From NCBI GenBank assembly GCA_022568135.1, contig JADFFQ010000005.1:1-64000 (forward strand): a stretch of DNA of 64,000 nucleotides. The letters run 5' to 3'. The notes under the pieces were generated by a model. That model saw only the letters and a program-made list of their open reading frames with translations. It had not been told where the DNA came from and made no database searches. The translations under genes were made by a program, and so were the position numbers. This DNA is from Planctomycetota bacterium. GTDB taxonomy: Bacteria; Planctomycetota; Phycisphaerae; Phycisphaerales; SM1A02. Position 1 is the first letter of the stretch; each line of letters starts with the position of its first letter. Shown piece after piece: positions 16,886 to 25,941 of this stretch.

Positions 16886-19800
16886 ATGATTGATCGATCC
16901 AAACAACCCAATGAACCGCCCGCCGGTCCACCGCCGCGCGACGATCTCGACCGGCTGCTGCAAAGCTGGCATGGAATCCACGCCCAGCGTGCCGCCGCAG
17001 GCCGCGATGAACTGATCCAACGGATTGCACGAGAACGGCACTCTGTGAAGGCGACCCGCGCCGCCAAGCGCTGGTCCGCGCCGATCTCAGCGTTTCGGCG
17101 CTTTGACCTTTCGCCGTTTCTCAGGAGATTTGTGATGAATCGCTACTCACCCGTCGCCGCGTCGATGCTGCTGCTGATTGCGCTGATCGCCCTGCTCATG
17201 CCCAGCCCCCAAGGACAGGTCTACGCCCAACAGGAAGTGATGGTGCCCCAGGGCGGCCGGCTCGATGCGCTCGATGAGGAAGGCAACATCCTCGGCCCAT
17301 GTCCGCTGAAGCGCACCGATGTCGATGTGCAGGTCTCCGGGTTCTTCAGCCGAGTCACGCTGACCCAGAGCTACCACAACCCATATGAGAAAAAGATCGA
17401 GGCGGTCTACACCTTCCCGATGAGCCATCGCGCCGCGGTGGATCGAATGACCATGACCATCGGCGACCGTGTCGTAGTAGGCGAGGTCAAGGAGCGGCAG
17501 CTTGCCCGGCAAATCTACGAAGCAGCCCGCGCCCAGGGCTATGTTGCCAGCCTCCTCGAACAGGAGCGGCCGAACATATTCACCCAGTCGGTAGCGAACA
17601 TCGAGCCCGAGGCCGAGGTCGTCGTCGAGATCAGCTACGTCGAGATCCTGCAAATCAAGGATGGGGCGTACAGCTTCGACTTCCCGATGGTGGTCGGGCC
17701 GCGGTACATTCCAGGCGCGCCGACGACCAGCCCGACCATTGTGCCCGCTGAGCTGGTCCTGCGGCACGGCTTGATCCTGCTGGGGCCAGCGAAGCTCACC
17801 GTCGGTGCGGCCGGCGAGGTCGATCAGCTCGGCACGCTGCAAACCGGCAAGCTGCATGCCCTGCTGGGCGCCGCCCAGCCGATCAAGTACCCCGGCGACG
17901 CGTGGTGGGGCCGAGGCGATGAAACCGGTGGAGCCGGCCAGCCCGCCCTGTGGTACCGCTTCGAAGCGGCCTACGCCGACGCCTCCAAGGAGTTCGGCGA
18001 GCTGTACACCGATGGCACCGCTCAGCTCAACGGCCGATGGTTCTTCATCGACCGCAAGACAATCAATGAGATGGGCACCGGCTTCGCGCAGGACACCAAC
18101 CAGGTGCCGGACGCCAGCCGAATCACCCCTGAGCCGGTCAAGCCCCCCACGCGGGCCGGACACGACATCACCGTCAGCATCACCATCGACACCGGCGGCC
18201 CGGGGCTGCTCGACATCAAATCCGACCTGCACCAGATCGTCCGCAGCGACGAAGTGATGCGCGACGACGGGCTTGTCCGCAAGATCACGCTGACCCTGGC
18301 AAAGAAACAGGTAATCCCCAATCGCGATTTCGTTCTCTCATGGCGCCAGACCGCCGACACGATCCAGGAAGCGACGTTCATCCACACGTCTCAGCAGCAC
18401 GGCGATTATTCCGGCGGCTTCTTCACGCTGATCTTGCAACCCCCGGATCGTGTCGAGGACGCAGACGTTTCGCCGCGCGAGCTGATCTTCGTGATGGACA
18501 CCTCCGGATCGATGAGCGGCTTCCCCATCGAGAAGTCCAAGGAAGTGATGACACGGGCGATCGACGCCATGCGGCCGGCCGATACGTTCAACATCATCAC
18601 GTTCGCCGGCCGCACGGCGATTCTGTGGGGCAACCCCCGACCGGCTACGGCCGAGAACCGTGCCGAAGCCAAGGCGTTCGTCGAATCGCGCCAAGGTGGC
18701 GGCGGGACCGAGATGATGAAAGCGATCGAAGCCGCCCTCGTGCAAACCGTCGGTGAGGGACCGCAGCCGCTGAGCCCTTGGGATGTCGCAAACCTTTCCG
18801 CCGACGGCCGAACGGTCACCATGTTGCTGTCCTGCGGCGACATCTCCGCGATGTTGCCCGCAGAAGCGGAGGGTCACGAGCTAACCGTGACCATTGACCT
18901 GCGCAACGGCGGCACCATGCTGGTTCGCGGCCTCCAAATGCACTTGCACGTTCGGCCAAGCTGGATGCTGGTGACCGGGCGATGGGTAACGCAAGACGGC
19001 CGTCGGGTCCTTATTGTCGATGAAGCCCGCCACGTCGATGAACCTGCCCAGGCCAAGCCGATGCGGATCGTCCTGTTCCTCACCGACGGCAAAGTCGGAA
19101 ACGACATGGGCATCATCAACGCCGTGAAAGAGAACGCTCACACGACGCGGGTGTTCAGCTTCGGCATCGGCAACTCGGTCAATCGCTACCTCCTGGAGAG
19201 CATGGCACAGGCTGGGCGCGGCGAGGTCGAGTTCGTATTGCTCGAAAGCGATGCCGACAAGGCCGTCGATCGCTTCACGAAGCGCATCGAGACGCCGGTG
19301 CTGACGGATATCAAGCTTCAGTTCAGCGATGGTTTACAGGTCACCGACCTGCTGCCCTCGCCGGATGCCGTGCCCGACCTTTTCGACGTCAAGCCCCTGG
19401 TCATTCACGGCCGGTACACGACCCCCGGAAAGGGCACGCTGACCATTCGTGGGCGAACCGGGGCCGGGCCGTATACACGCACCATTGATCTGGAGCTTCC
19501 CGAGACGCAGGCTGAGCACGATGTGATCGCGACCGTTTGGGCCCGAGCCAAGATCGAGGCGATCATGAACCAGGACCTCAGAGCCGCTCAGCAGAACGCC
19601 TTCCCGGCCGACCTTCAACAACAAATCATCGCCCTCGGCGAGCAGTTCCAGATCGTGACCCAGTACACGAGCTTTGTGGCCGTGGAAAAGTCGCGAATGA
19701 CCATCGGCGGCAAGCCGGTGCTGGTGGCCGTGCCCATCGAGATGCCGGCCGGCGTCTCCTACGAAGGCGTCTTCGGCGAAGTCGCCGACCACGAGGCCGA

Positions 19801-20920
19801 GGAGATCTTCCTCGGTGCACGCTTAAAGACACTCGGGGGGATCGCTGCCGGGCGCGGCTTCCCGCACATGAAAACGGCGCCGCATGGAAGGCTCCGTCAG
19901 TTGCGGCGCCTCGCGTCTGTGGCCTCAAAGACCGATCTGTCCGCGGCTTTGCCACCTCCGCTGACGCCGCGCAGACCGCCCGGCCCGCCGCTTCGAATCA
20001 TGCTGAAGGAGGCCGACTCAAAGCAGCTCGCCAGCCAGCTCAACCAGCTGATGTCGGCGCCCAGCGCTGGCGCTACGATCTCAGTCCCTGCCGGTGGTCG
20101 TGGCTTCGGCGGTGGCGGCTCCGGTGCTTCTAGGAAAGCGGGCGAGTCGGGAACCGCCTCTTCCCCCTGGCAGGGTCCGCAGACGAGCGCGGACGACGCC
20201 CAAGCATCGGTTGTCAACGGCAAGATTAGCATCGTGCAAATTCCCCACGTGTTCTTCAACGAACTCGACAAGGCAGGTGAGGCGCCAGGCGTTCCGCTGC
20301 TCGGTGACATCCCGATTCTCGGGGAATTGTTCAAGGACGTTACCCGTCCGGTGCCCGTGCTCGCCGGCCGGCCGATATTCGTTGAGCACTTCGCGATGAC
20401 CATCGCGTCCCTGGTCAAAGAAGGCGAGATCGACGATGCCAAGACGATCGCCGAGCTACTCGCTGAATCGAGACCCGACTATGCGATCGGCGTGAAGATG
20501 CGCGATGCGCTGGCGGATGACTCGCTTGACAAAGCCCAGCGCGACGCGACGATCGCCGAGCTGGGCGAGGAGGCCCGCAAGCAGCTTGAAGCGGTCATCG
20601 CCAGGACCCGGCGCGAGGCACATCTGCGCCGCGTGCTCGATGAGCGGCTGTATGAGATGGTTGCGCAAATGAACTCGGGGGAAGACCGCCCTGATGACAG
20701 GGCGGCTCGCAAGGAGTCACTTCGCCTGACGGTTCTCGTGACGAGCATTGATGATGAGACGAAGCAGGCGCTCACCGAGGCCGGCCTAGTCATCGAAGCG
20801 ACCGCGACCTCGCTGCCGATGATCGTGGGCACCGCGACGGTACGCGACCTGGAGACGCTCGCCCTACTGGACATCGTGCGGCGCATCGAGCCGACGAGGA
20901 TGGACTCAAGCACTGACTGA
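16886..20920 (+). CDS. Membrane-anchored VIT-VWA protein with secretin-like signature
   Basis: 1344 aa. Residues 1-85 are polar and presumably cytosolic (DDLDRLLQSWHGI...), followed by a single membrane helix (about 88-106, PVAASMLLLIALIALLM). A VIT domain spans about 130-250 (VSGFFSRVTLTQSYHNPYEKK...YTFPM). The VWA domain starts near residue 533 with an intact MIDAS, MDTSGSM, and resumes at RIVLFLTDGKVGND after an insertion of about 105 residues. After VWA, a Gly-rich linker leads to GVPLLGDIPILGELFKD (nt about 20288-20338), the signature seen near the C-terminus of secretins. The end (EAGLVIEATATSLPMIVG...LETLALLDIVRRI) resembles a peptidase-prodomain-like fold. The layout suggests an envelope sensor or anti-sigma partner for the upstream ECF factor; this is inference. 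Confidence 0.8.
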   Translation: MIDRSKQPNEPPAGPPPRDDLDRLLQSWHGIHAQRAAAGRDELIQRIARERHSVKATRAAKRWSAPISAFRRFDLSPFLRRFVMNRYSPVAASMLLLIALIALLMPSPQGQVYAQQEVMVPQGGRLDALDEEGNILGPCPLKRTDVDVQVSGFFSRVTLTQSYHNPYEKKIEAVYTFPMSHRAAVDRMTMTIGDRVVVGEVKERQLARQIYEAARAQGYVASLLEQERPNIFTQSVANIEPEAEVVVEISYVEILQIKDGAYSFDFPMVVGPRYIPGAPTTSPTIVPAELVLRHGLILLGPAKLTVGAAGEVDQLGTLQTGKLHALLGAAQPIKYPGDAWWGRGDETGGAGQPALWYRFEAAYADASKEFGELYTDGTAQLNGRWFFIDRKTINEMGTGFAQDTNQVPDASRITPEPVKPPTRAGHDITVSITIDTGGPGLLDIKSDLHQIVRSDEVMRDDGLVRKITLTLAKKQVIPNRDFVLSWRQTADTIQEATFIHTSQQHGDYSGGFFTLILQPPDRVEDADVSPRELIFVMDTSGSMSGFPIEKSKEVMTRAIDAMRPADTFNIITFAGRTAILWGNPRPATAENRAEAKAFVESRQGGGGTEMMKAIEAALVQTVGEGPQPLSPWDVANLSADGRTVTMLLSCGDISAMLPAEAEGHELTVTIDLRNGGTMLVRGLQMHLHVRPSWMLVTGRWVTQDGRRVLIVDEARHVDEPAQAKPMRIVLFLTDGKVGNDMGIINAVKENAHTTRVFSFGIGNSVNRYLLESMAQAGRGEVEFVLLESDADKAVDRFTKRIETPVLTDIKLQFSDGLQVTDLLPSPDAVPDLFDVKPLVIHGRYTTPGKGTLTIRGRTGAGPYTRTIDLELPETQAEHDVIATVWARAKIEAIMNQDLRAAQQNAFPADLQQQIIALGEQFQIVTQYTSFVAVEKSRMTIGGKPVLVAVPIEMPAGVSYEGVFGEVADHEAEEIFLGARLKTLGGIAAGRGFPHMKTAPHGRLRQLRRLASVASKTDLSAALPPPLTPRRPPGPPLRIMLKEADSKQLASQLNQLMSAPSAGATISVPAGGRGFGGGGSGASRKAGESGTASSPWQGPQTSADDAQASVVNGKISIVQIPHVFFNELDKAGEAPGVPLLGDIPILGELFKDVTRPVPVLAGRPIFVEHFAMTIASLVKEGEIDDAKTIAELLAESRPDYAIGVKMRDALADDSLDKAQRDATIAELGEEARKQLEAVIARTRREAHLRRVLDERLYEMVAQMNSGEDRPDDRAARKESLRLTVLVTSIDDETKQALTEAGLVIEATATSLPMIVGTATVRDLETLALLDIVRRIEPTRMDSSTD

Positions 20921-20954
20921 ACCACAGCGCCCCAGCGCCGATCGACACCCACCG

Positions 20955-20982
20955 AAGCCCACGGGCTCGAGCCCGTGGGCTT
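20955..20982. terminator. Perfect 28-bp palindrome, bidirectional terminator
   Basis: AAGCCCACGGGCTC is followed directly by its exact reverse complement. It lies in the 65-bp gap between the convergent VIT-VWA and ubiX genes. The flanking AA/TT gives short T runs on both strands, which fits a shared transcription terminator. Confidence 0.75.
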
Positions 20983-20985
20983 CCT

Positions 20986-21591
20986 TCACGTGGGCATGCG
21001 CTGCTGCGCTTGATACTCCTCCCAGCGTGTGGAGAGGTCGTGCTCGACGCCAAGCAGGTCGAGGATGCGCCCGGCCATGAAGTCCACCAAGTCCTCGATC
21101 GACTTCGGATGAAGATAGAAGCCCGGCGAAAGCGGAGCGATGATCGCCCCGGCTTCACTGAGCCGCTGCATATTGCAGATGTCAATGTGGCCGGCAGGGG
21201 TCTCGCGGTAGGCGAGGATCAATCGGCGGCGTTCCTTGAGGGTCACCGCCGCCGCCCGCTTGAGCAGGTTGTCGGTGATCCCGGCGGCGACGGCCCCCAA
21301 CGTGTTGCTGGAGCATGGCACGATCACCATACCGTCGTGAAGAAACGAACCGGAAGCGATCGCCGCCCCAACGTCTTTGTCGTTGTAGATGGTGACCAGC
21401 TCGCCCCGGCCGGCGGTCAGCGCATCGGCATCGACGCGCTTGAGGCCCAACTCATCAAACAGCAGCCGCTTGCCGAGGGCCGAAACGGTCAGGTGGATCT
21501 CGACTTGGGCCTCGGCCAGCTGCTCCATGACCCGCCGGGCGTACGTCGCCCCGCTGGCCCCAGTGATCCCGACGAGGATTCGACCAGTCAT
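20986..21591 (-). CDS. ubiX: Flavin prenyltransferase UbiX
   Basis: 201 aa, the full length for the family. UbiX attaches dimethylallyl to FMN to make prenyl-FMN for UbiD-type decarboxylases. Family signatures are the N-terminal LVGITGASGATYARRV nucleotide loop, PCSSNTLGAVAAGITDNLL and LKERRRLILAYRETP near the phosphate site. No ubiD partner is adjacent. A GGGG run lies upstream of the ATG at 21591. Confidence 0.93.
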   Translation of the reverse strand: MTGRILVGITGASGATYARRVMEQLAEAQVEIHLTVSALGKRLLFDELGLKRVDADALTAGRGELVTIYNDKDVGAAIASGSFLHDGMVIVPCSSNTLGAVAAGITDNLLKRAAAVTLKERRRLILAYRETPAGHIDICNMQRLSEAGAIIAPLSPGFYLHPKSIEDLVDFMAGRILDLLGVEHDLSTRWEEYQAQQRMPT

Positions 21592-21735
21592 ACCGCTGCC
21601 CCGCGATCCTCCGCATGGCCGCCGGATACCGCGACCCCCCCCAAGGTATAGGAAAACGGGGTCATCCGCCTTGCGCGATCTTGCCGAGGACGTGGTACAC
21701 TTCGCCGTTGACGTTTTCCACGAAGGATCGGCCCA

Positions 21736-22293
21736 ATGAAGACCGCCATATCTGCCGTGCTGCTGCTGGGGTTTGGAATGGGCTGCTTGAGCGCGTGTGC
21801 CGGCTCGGTGACCTACCCGCCCCCCGGGGGTTCAACCGAGCTGGGCGAAGCGGCGCCCAAGCCGGTGCCCGCCCTGATGACGAGAGCGATCCGCTTTGCT
21901 CTGGACCGCTACGGTGATGATGATGCGTTCGCGATCAACCTTCCGCCGGGCACGCCGGCGGCGGTCTACGACGAAGTCATCGCGGGCCTCGGGGCCGGCC
22001 GGCCGATGCTGGAGGTAGGCGAACCTGCCTACCACGTCACCAAGGTGACCCTGCGCTGGCCGGATGCAAAGGTTGATCTGGTCTATCCACGGGCCCACGG
22101 CTACTACGAGTTCGTCACGATCTCATTTCGGCGGGACCTGGTTCGCGGCTATGAGTTTGCCGGGACCCGGCTGTGGCGAACCGGCAACCGGCCGCCGCCT
22201 CCTCACTACACACCGCAACCCGTCGAGGCGCAAGCGCCGCCGGAAGAAGCATCCCAGCCGCAGGCTGCCTCCGCCGACGGACTCGAAAAGTAG
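21736..22293 (+). CDS. Putative lipoprotein, unknown function
   Basis: 185 aa; ATG with AAGGA 9 nt upstream. A signal peptide ends in lipobox LSAC (residues 18-21), so the mature protein is probably lipid-anchored. The globular part (RAIRFALDRYGDDDAFAINLPPGTPAAVYDEVIAGL) has no family I recognise. The C-terminal 35 residues are Pro/Gln/Ala-rich and likely disordered. Two hairpin-forming repeats separate it from the epimerase gene. Confidence 0.7.
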   Translation: MKTAISAVLLLGFGMGCLSACAGSVTYPPPGGSTELGEAAPKPVPALMTRAIRFALDRYGDDDAFAINLPPGTPAAVYDEVIAGLGAGRPMLEVGEPAYHVTKVTLRWPDAKVDLVYPRAHGYYEFVTISFRRDLVRGYEFAGTRLWRTGNRPPPPHYTPQPVEAQAPPEEASQPQAASADGLEK

Positions 22294-22358
22294 GGGAGGT
22301 GCCAGTCCCGTGTTCGTCCACCGATTGACATGCCAACCGATTGCGGTGCGCGGCAATA

Positions 22359-22401
22359 GCCGGCGGGCTACGCCTGGCGGACTCGGGACGCGTAGCGTCC
22401 C
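22359..22401. repeat. Two adjacent hairpins, REP-like
   Basis: An imperfect hairpin at 22359-22378 (GCCGG...CCTGGC) is followed by a perfect GGGACGC-GTA-GCGTCCC at 22385-22401. The pair sits just before the epimerase start. It resembles dispersed intergenic palindromes but only one copy is in this window. Confidence 0.4.
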
Positions 22402-22412
22402 GGCTGTTCTCG

Positions 22413-23378
22413 ATGTCTGCGGTTCTTGAAAACGCGTATCAGGGGCGTCAAGTCTGTGTGACCGGCGGAGCGGGCTTTATCGGTTCGCATCTGGTCGCGG
22501 CGCTGGTCAAGTTCGGGGCGGAAGTGTCGGTCATTGACGACCTCACTGCCGGGTCATCGCAGAACCTGCCGACAGCGCCCGGGCGCGTTAGGTTGGTGCA
22601 GGGCTCGATCCTTGACTCCCAGGCCCTGGCCGAGGCCGTCGACGGGGCCGAGTTGATCTTCCATCTGGCGGCGCTGACCTCGGTGCCGGGGAGTGTTGAG
22701 CAGCCCGATCACTACCATCAAGTCAACGCGACCGGCACGATGCAGGTGCTGGAAGCAGCCCGGGCGGCCGGGACGAAGCGCCTCATCTACGCCTCCTCCA
22801 GCAGCATCTACGGCGACCGTGGCCGGGGCCCTCTCGCCGAGACCATGACCCCACAGCCCACATCACCCTATGCCGCCGCGAAAGGTGCCGGCGAGCTGAT
22901 GCTTCGCGCCTTCGCCCACTGCCACGGGCTCTCGTGCATCAGCCTTCGATACTTCAACATCTTCGGCGCGCGACAGCGGCCGGACTCACCCTACGCGGCG
23001 GTCATTCCTCGCTTCGCCGAAGCCCTGCTGAAAGGAGTGAAGCCGACGATCTACGGCGACGGCACCCAGACGCGCGATTTCACCCACGTCGCCAACGCGG
23101 TGCAGGCAAACCTTCTTGCCGGCGCCTCAACCAAACCGCTGCACGGCGAGGCGATCAACATCGCCTGCGGCACGAGCTGCAACCTGCTTCAACTGATCGA
23201 AATGATGGCCCAGATTCTCGGCGTCGAACCGAGCTACGAGCTGGGGCCGTCACGTGTCGGCGAAGTGATGCACAGCCGGGCGAGCATCGAAGCCGCAGCC
23301 AAACTGCTGGGTTATAAGCCGGTGGTCGAACTCAAAGATGGATTGAAGGAGGCGCTGGAGTATTACGCGGCCGGCTGA
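22413..23378 (+). CDS. NAD-dependent sugar-nucleotide epimerase/dehydratase (extended SDR)
   Basis: 321 aa from the ATG at 22413; the frame is open upstream, but the Rossmann fold begins right after this Met. The NAD-binding motif TGGAGFIGSH is at residues about 14-23, catalytic Ser in YASSSSIYG, and Tyr/Lys in YAAAK. RYFNIFGARQRPDSPYAAVIPRF and GDGTQTRDFTHV are typical of UDP-glucose 4-epimerase-like enzymes. It probably interconverts a nucleotide sugar for envelope or exopolysaccharide synthesis; the exact substrate is not determinable here. Confidence 0.9.
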   Translation: MSAVLENAYQGRQVCVTGGAGFIGSHLVAALVKFGAEVSVIDDLTAGSSQNLPTAPGRVRLVQGSILDSQALAEAVDGAELIFHLAALTSVPGSVEQPDHYHQVNATGTMQVLEAARAAGTKRLIYASSSSIYGDRGRGPLAETMTPQPTSPYAAAKGAGELMLRAFAHCHGLSCISLRYFNIFGARQRPDSPYAAVIPRFAEALLKGVKPTIYGDGTQTRDFTHVANAVQANLLAGASTKPLHGEAINIACGTSCNLLQLIEMMAQILGVEPSYELGPSRVGEVMHSRASIEAAAKLLGYKPVVELKDGLKEALEYYAAG

Positions 23379-23425
23379 GGCCTCGCCGGGTGGATCAAGC
23401 GCAAACACCGCATGAATAATGCGGG

Positions 23426-24841
23426 CTAGGGGGCGTCGCGATCATTGGAGGCGTCTTCCTCCGCCGGTTCCACGCCGATCGCCACGATCGTCTGATCGTC
23501 AGTCGGGCGAACGCCCGCTTGGTGTCGTGACAGCGGATCGGTGAGCGACTGCACCACGCAAGCGGGCTCACCGGTGCACGCTTCGAGCGCCCGCTCGATT
23601 CCCGCCACACCGAACATGGCGCCGTCAGGACCCCGAGCCTCGATTATTCCGTCCGTGTACATCACGACCGTCTGGCCGGGCTCAAGATCGACGGTCGCTT
23701 CCTCATAACGGACCCGATCAAGCACACCCAGCGGAACGCCGCCGACGGCATCGAGCCGCTGAACCGAGCCGCCGACGCCCGGCTTCTTGAGAAGCGGGGG
23801 GTTGTGCCCAGCCCGGGCATAGGTCCAGCGCCTTCGAGGCGGGTCATACACAGCCAGGTACGCAGTGACGAAGGAATTCTGGATTCGCTTGGCGGCCAAA
23901 TGCCGGTTGGCGTGCTCGAGCAGCTCAGCGGGTCCGTCGGGGTCGCGGGGGTAAGCGTGCAGAATCGCGTGGAGCATGGCCATCACGACCGCCGCCGCTG
24001 GGCCGTGACCGGAGGCATCGGCAATCAGTATCAGCCACGGACCATTCGGATCGGCCCCCGAGCCGTCTGAGCTGGATCGCAGCGGACGGAAGTCGTAGTG
24101 ATCACCGCCGGCCTGGTCGAACGTCTTATAGCTGGCGGCAATCGTCAGTCCGGGGATATCGGGGATCGGATGCGGCAGCAGCGCTCGCTGGATGGCCGCG
24201 ACGCGCTCGACCTCGGCGCGGATCTTTCCATGCGCCTCGCGGAGCTCCTTGGCAATGAGTACGTTCTTGACCGCCGTGCCCACCAAGTTAGCGCGCAGGA
24301 TCGCGTGCTCCAGGTCCTCGACGCTGAAGCCTTCGGGATCGGTGCGCAGGAAGATCGCCCAGTTCAGCGGCTCGCCGTCATCAAACAGGGGAATTGCCAT
24401 CAGCGAGCCATACCCGGCCAGGGCGTCACCGACGACCGGATCGTCGCCAACGGTGAGATGATGAATCAGCTCGGGGTAGGCGGAGCGGATCAGCTGGCCC
24501 AGGAAACCGCCGGTATGCACGGGCAGATCGTGCCACTGCCGCCACGGCTCGCCCGACGCCAGGTCAAAGGGCTCGTCGTGGTGGACAAAACGAGTGATCT
24601 TGTATTCGCCCGGCGCCACCCCGCGGGTGGAGAGTGATATATACCCGCGTGGCCCGTACAGCTGCTCACCGTGAGCGGAAAAGACCTGCAGCACCTCCTG
24701 TGGCTCGACCGCCCGGCTCAGCGCCCCGACCATCTCCATCAAAACGGGAATGCGGGGATTGCCCGAGGTGTCAACGCACCGCATCCCGCCGAGATTCTCC
24801 TCCCGGCCAGTCTTCGGCACTGTCTGCTCGACCCGCGGCAT
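23426..24841 (-). CDS. GAF domain plus PP2C/SpoIIE serine phosphatase (RsbU-like)
   Basis: 471 aa with a GAF-like sensor in about residues 30-205 and a PP2C SpoIIE catalytic domain in about 225-455. The metal-binding acids are recognisable in DQAGGDHYDF, LIADASGHGPAAAVVMAM and TDDQTIVAI, with TDGIIEARGPDGAMFG between them. A short helix (REAHGKIRAEVERVAAIQRALLP) links the domains, as in RsbU-type regulators. Such enzymes dephosphorylate an anti-anti-sigma factor; no STAS or kinase partner is adjacent. It is cytosolic, with no membrane segment. Confidence 0.9.
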   Translation of the reverse strand: MPRVEQTVPKTGREENLGGMRCVDTSGNPRIPVLMEMVGALSRAVEPQEVLQVFSAHGEQLYGPRGYISLSTRGVAPGEYKITRFVHHDEPFDLASGEPWRQWHDLPVHTGGFLGQLIRSAYPELIHHLTVGDDPVVGDALAGYGSLMAIPLFDDGEPLNWAIFLRTDPEGFSVEDLEHAILRANLVGTAVKNVLIAKELREAHGKIRAEVERVAAIQRALLPHPIPDIPGLTIAASYKTFDQAGGDHYDFRPLRSSSDGSGADPNGPWLILIADASGHGPAAAVVMAMLHAILHAYPRDPDGPAELLEHANRHLAAKRIQNSFVTAYLAVYDPPRRRWTYARAGHNPPLLKKPGVGGSVQRLDAVGGVPLGVLDRVRYEEATVDLEPGQTVVMYTDGIIEARGPDGAMFGVAGIERALEACTGEPACVVQSLTDPLSRHQAGVRPTDDQTIVAIGVEPAEEDASNDRDAP

Positions 24842-25062
24842 GAATGATCGCCCCTGTCCAACCAGCGAACAACGTTCTGGATGATAGCCGTTATTCGCAG
24901 TGGCCTGTGGCCGGCATCAAGCGAGCCGGGCCATCCCGGACGCAAGGCGATGTCCCGCTCGGCCCGGCGTCAGCGGCCGAAAACGGTACTGGGAATCAAA
25001 CCGACGCTTTTGCATCGACGTGAGATCCGCGGGGCCTGGGAGCTCACCGGCGGCGATACCAG

Positions 25063-25719
25063 CTACCTGGTCTGGGCCCCCGCCGATCCATAGACCACCA
25101 CCTGCCAGATGAATGTCTGGCGATAGAACCGCCGCTCCAGGCCGTGGCTGCGCACGATGGCCTCGACCGCCTCGGCCGGATGCACGAAGGCCCGAAATGC
25201 CTGCCATCGCAGCCGGCAACAGAGATTGATCAGGGCGACGCCGAGCTTCACCCACCAGGTCTCGCGGGGGTAGACCACGCCGTAGAGCTTTCGGGCCCGC
25301 GCTGAGGACAGGCCGACCAGCGATTCCAGGTCGCCATAGCAGCAGATCACCCGGTCCAGGGTAACGATGTCAGCCGACTCGATCTGCGGGGCCAGCTCCA
25401 CGAAGTCGCCGTGGTAGTACGCCACACGATCATCATGGCCTTGCCCGTCCGCCCCTTCCCGGGCGGCTTCGATGTACGCAGCCGACGCTTCGACGCTGGT
25501 GGCGGTCGCCGCGCCGGCCCGCAACAACTCGTGTTGAATGGCTCCGACACCCCCGCCGATATCCAGCAGCGTCGCGCCTTGGATCCCCTCGGCCCGCAGC
25601 GCGTCGATCAACATCTGCGTGCTGCGAGCCGGGCCCTTCCTGCGATACTTCTTGAGCTGTCGGGCGGCGACGCGCCGATCGAACTGGCGCTCAATCGCCC
25701 GGCACTGGCCACAGATCAT
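25063..25719 (-). CDS. Class I SAM-dependent methyltransferase
   Basis: 218 aa. SAM motif I is LLDIGGGVGAIQHELL (residues about 51-66), then VEAS (motif II) and DIVTLDRVICCYGDLESLV (motif IV region). The N-terminus CGQCRAIERQFD has a Cys pair. The overall pattern is closest to Mg-protoporphyrin O-methyltransferase-like or small-molecule methyltransferases, but no bacteriochlorophyll genes are nearby, so the substrate is unknown. Confidence 0.8.
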   Translation of the reverse strand: MICGQCRAIERQFDRRVAARQLKKYRRKGPARSTQMLIDALRAEGIQGATLLDIGGGVGAIQHELLRAGAATATSVEASAAYIEAAREGADGQGHDDRVAYYHGDFVELAPQIESADIVTLDRVICCYGDLESLVGLSSARARKLYGVVYPRETWWVKLGVALINLCCRLRWQAFRAFVHPAEAVEAIVRSHGLERRFYRQTFIWQVVVYGSAGAQTR

Positions 25720-25941
25720 GATTCACCGGTCTTCGTTGTGTTCACGATCCGCTCCCATCGTACCGGGCAAGGCACCGCGACCACACCGCCACTGCTAAGC
25801 ATCCACCAGATCTGATGTTCGCTTGGCCTTGAACAGGCGGTCCCTTGCGACGTATCGCTGGTTCTGTGTAAACGCCCTCGTTTGTCTGCTCTGTGATGTC
25901 AAGTCGTTGATGATCGGGCCGTCAAGTTGCATCCGGCGGGT

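Noticed and set aside
24950-25093. Possible 47-codon plus-strand ORF (MSRSARRQRPKT...)
   Set aside because: It overlaps the end of the methyltransferase gene, lacks a Shine-Dalgarno and has no recognised homologue.
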